In this document: piece by piece, positions 20,031 to 20,681 of the stretch | How positions within the stretch are numbered: the stretch's first letter is position 1 | Layout: each line of letters starts with the position of its first letter | Origin: a virus | DNA: 20,681 nt | Reading direction: 5' to 3' (one strand) | Virus record (IMG/VR): IMGVR_UViG_3300017739_000156 | Location: 1-20,681 of that record | Program-made: the position numbers and the translations under genes | The notes under the pieces: generated by a model | What the model saw: only the letters and a program-made list of their open reading frames with translations | The model's database searches: none | Told to the model about the DNA's origin: nothing

Positions 20031-20681
20031 ATGGAAGATAAAACAGATTTACTAGAATTAATAATTGACGAAGAGGATGAGTCTGGAGTGGATTATATTG
20101 CACTCGTTGACAGCCCAGCCATACTCAGTAATTGGCAATCATTTCAAAAGCATGAGTTTGAAGATACGTTTAATGACTATCCAGATTCAGCGTCTAACAA
20201 CGCAAAGAAGGCTATAGAATATAAAGAAGAAAACGGGTCAGATTGTGGCACTCAAGTAGGTTGGACTAGAGCTAGACAATTAGCTAATAAAGAGAATATC
20301 AGTTGGGAAACTATTGGTAGAATGGCTAGTTTCAATAGACACCAACAACATAAAGACGTGCCTTATAGTGAGGGCTGTGGTGGTTTAATGTGGGATGCAT
20401 GGGGAGGAACTTCTGGCGTTAATTGGGCAATCAATAAAATGAAAACCAAAGACAAATATAAAACAGCTTTTAAAATTCAAGACGAAGATAAAAGAATAGT
20501 TAGTGGATATTTTATGAAAGCAGATTTACCTATTATTAGACTAAACGACCAAAACGAAAAATACTATGTAGTCTTTAGAAAACCAACTATTGAAAAGATA
20601 GTCAATAAATTCTTTAAGAATAATTATAATTCTAACATTAATTTAATGCATGACATTGACTATAAAGATAATGGAGTCTAT
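20031..20681 (+). CDS. XkdF-like prohead protease, N-terminal part (truncated by window edge)
   Basis: ATG 20031 starts an open frame of 217 codons running off the window. The N-terminus (DESGVDYIALVDSPAI) and the later block KIQDEDKRIVSGYFMKADLP plus YYVVFRKPTIEKI match Peptidase_S78_2/XkdF proteins, which mature the capsid. LMHD with His207 is the likely catalytic histidine; the serine should lie beyond the edge. Between them (residues about 46-137) sits an inserted domain (DYPDSASNNAKKAIEY, CGTQVGWTRARQLAN, ISWETIGRMASF, CGGLMWDAWGG). The gene lies ten bases after the tape measure stop, opening the head module. Confidence 0.75.
   Translation, partial: MEDKTDLLELIIDEEDESGVDYIALVDSPAILSNWQSFQKHEFEDTFNDYPDSASNNAKKAIEYKEENGSDCGTQVGWTRARQLANKENISWETIGRMASFNRHQQHKDVPYSEGCGGLMWDAWGGTSGVNWAINKMKTKDKYKTAFKIQDEDKRIVSGYFMKADLPIIRLNDQNEKYYVVFRKPTIEKIVNKFFKNNYNSNINLMHDIDYKDNGVY

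Noticed and set aside
1-20681. tRNA or rRNA genes
   Set aside because: I saw no cloverleaf with a TTC-loop motif, and nearly all DNA is covered by overlapping protein genes. A tRNA search program was not available to me.
1-20681. Integrase, transposase or attachment sites
   Set aside because: No protein with recombinase or transposase catalytic motifs and no flanking duplications were seen, so no mobile element within the window is claimed.
20031-20681. Portal protein
   Set aside because: The motifs around residues 15-30 and 145-190 fit an XkdF-like protease better, and no portal features are visible.

Overview
The window looks like part of the genome of a tailed bacteriophage (siphovirus-like) of a Bacteroidota host, most likely a flavobacterium; it could also be an intact prophage segment. 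The reasons are: very AT-rich DNA; every supported gene on the + strand, with stop/start overlaps (ATGA, TAATG) almost throughout; few strong Shine-Dalgarno sites; promoter-like boxes resembling the Bacteroidota -7 element TAnnTTTG; and many proteins of types I associate with flavobacterial and Bacteroides phages. No integrase, repressor/Cro pair, tRNA or host gene is visible, so lifestyle cannot be judged. Capsid and portal genes are not in the window.

Layout. (1) 21-1544: end of a late module with a lysis cassette: two small genes, a membrane/coiled-coil protein, a T7-lysozyme-type amidase and a holin-like protein. (2) 1591-2643: a calcineurin-type metallophosphoesterase behind a possible promoter of its own. 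(3) 2733-11755: one long compact operon, opened by a promoter and a ribbon-helix-helix-like protein. It encodes a recombination pair (annealing-protein candidate plus YqaJ/lambda-type exonuclease), an SSB-like protein ending in DDLPF, a replisome-organiser-like protein, a DnaB/Twinkle-type helicase core, a PD-(D/E)XK resolvase-like nuclease, a C5-cytosine methyltransferase-like protein, a sigma-like protein, an N6/N4 DNA methyltransferase, many small unknown or membrane proteins, and finally the small and large terminase subunits. (4) 11756-12176: the only long non-coding stretch, with a rho-independent terminator, four tandem 11-bp repeats, a 5-bp repeat merging into a hairpin, and AT-rich leader elements. 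(5) 12177-20681: the structural operon: a tail assembly chaperone with an apparent programmed -1 frameshift, a gp10-like protein, two large tail proteins with a 37-residue gene between them, a tape measure protein, and the first 217 codons of an XkdF-like prohead protease.

How it works together (inference). The 2733 operon would replicate, recombine and methylate phage DNA and make the terminase. The terminator at 11810-11845 isolates it from the structural operon. The repeat cluster just after terL is well placed to be a packaging, origin or regulatory site. The sigma-like protein at 8082 is a candidate switch for the structural genes. Tail genes precede the prohead protease, so the head module presumably continues beyond the right edge.
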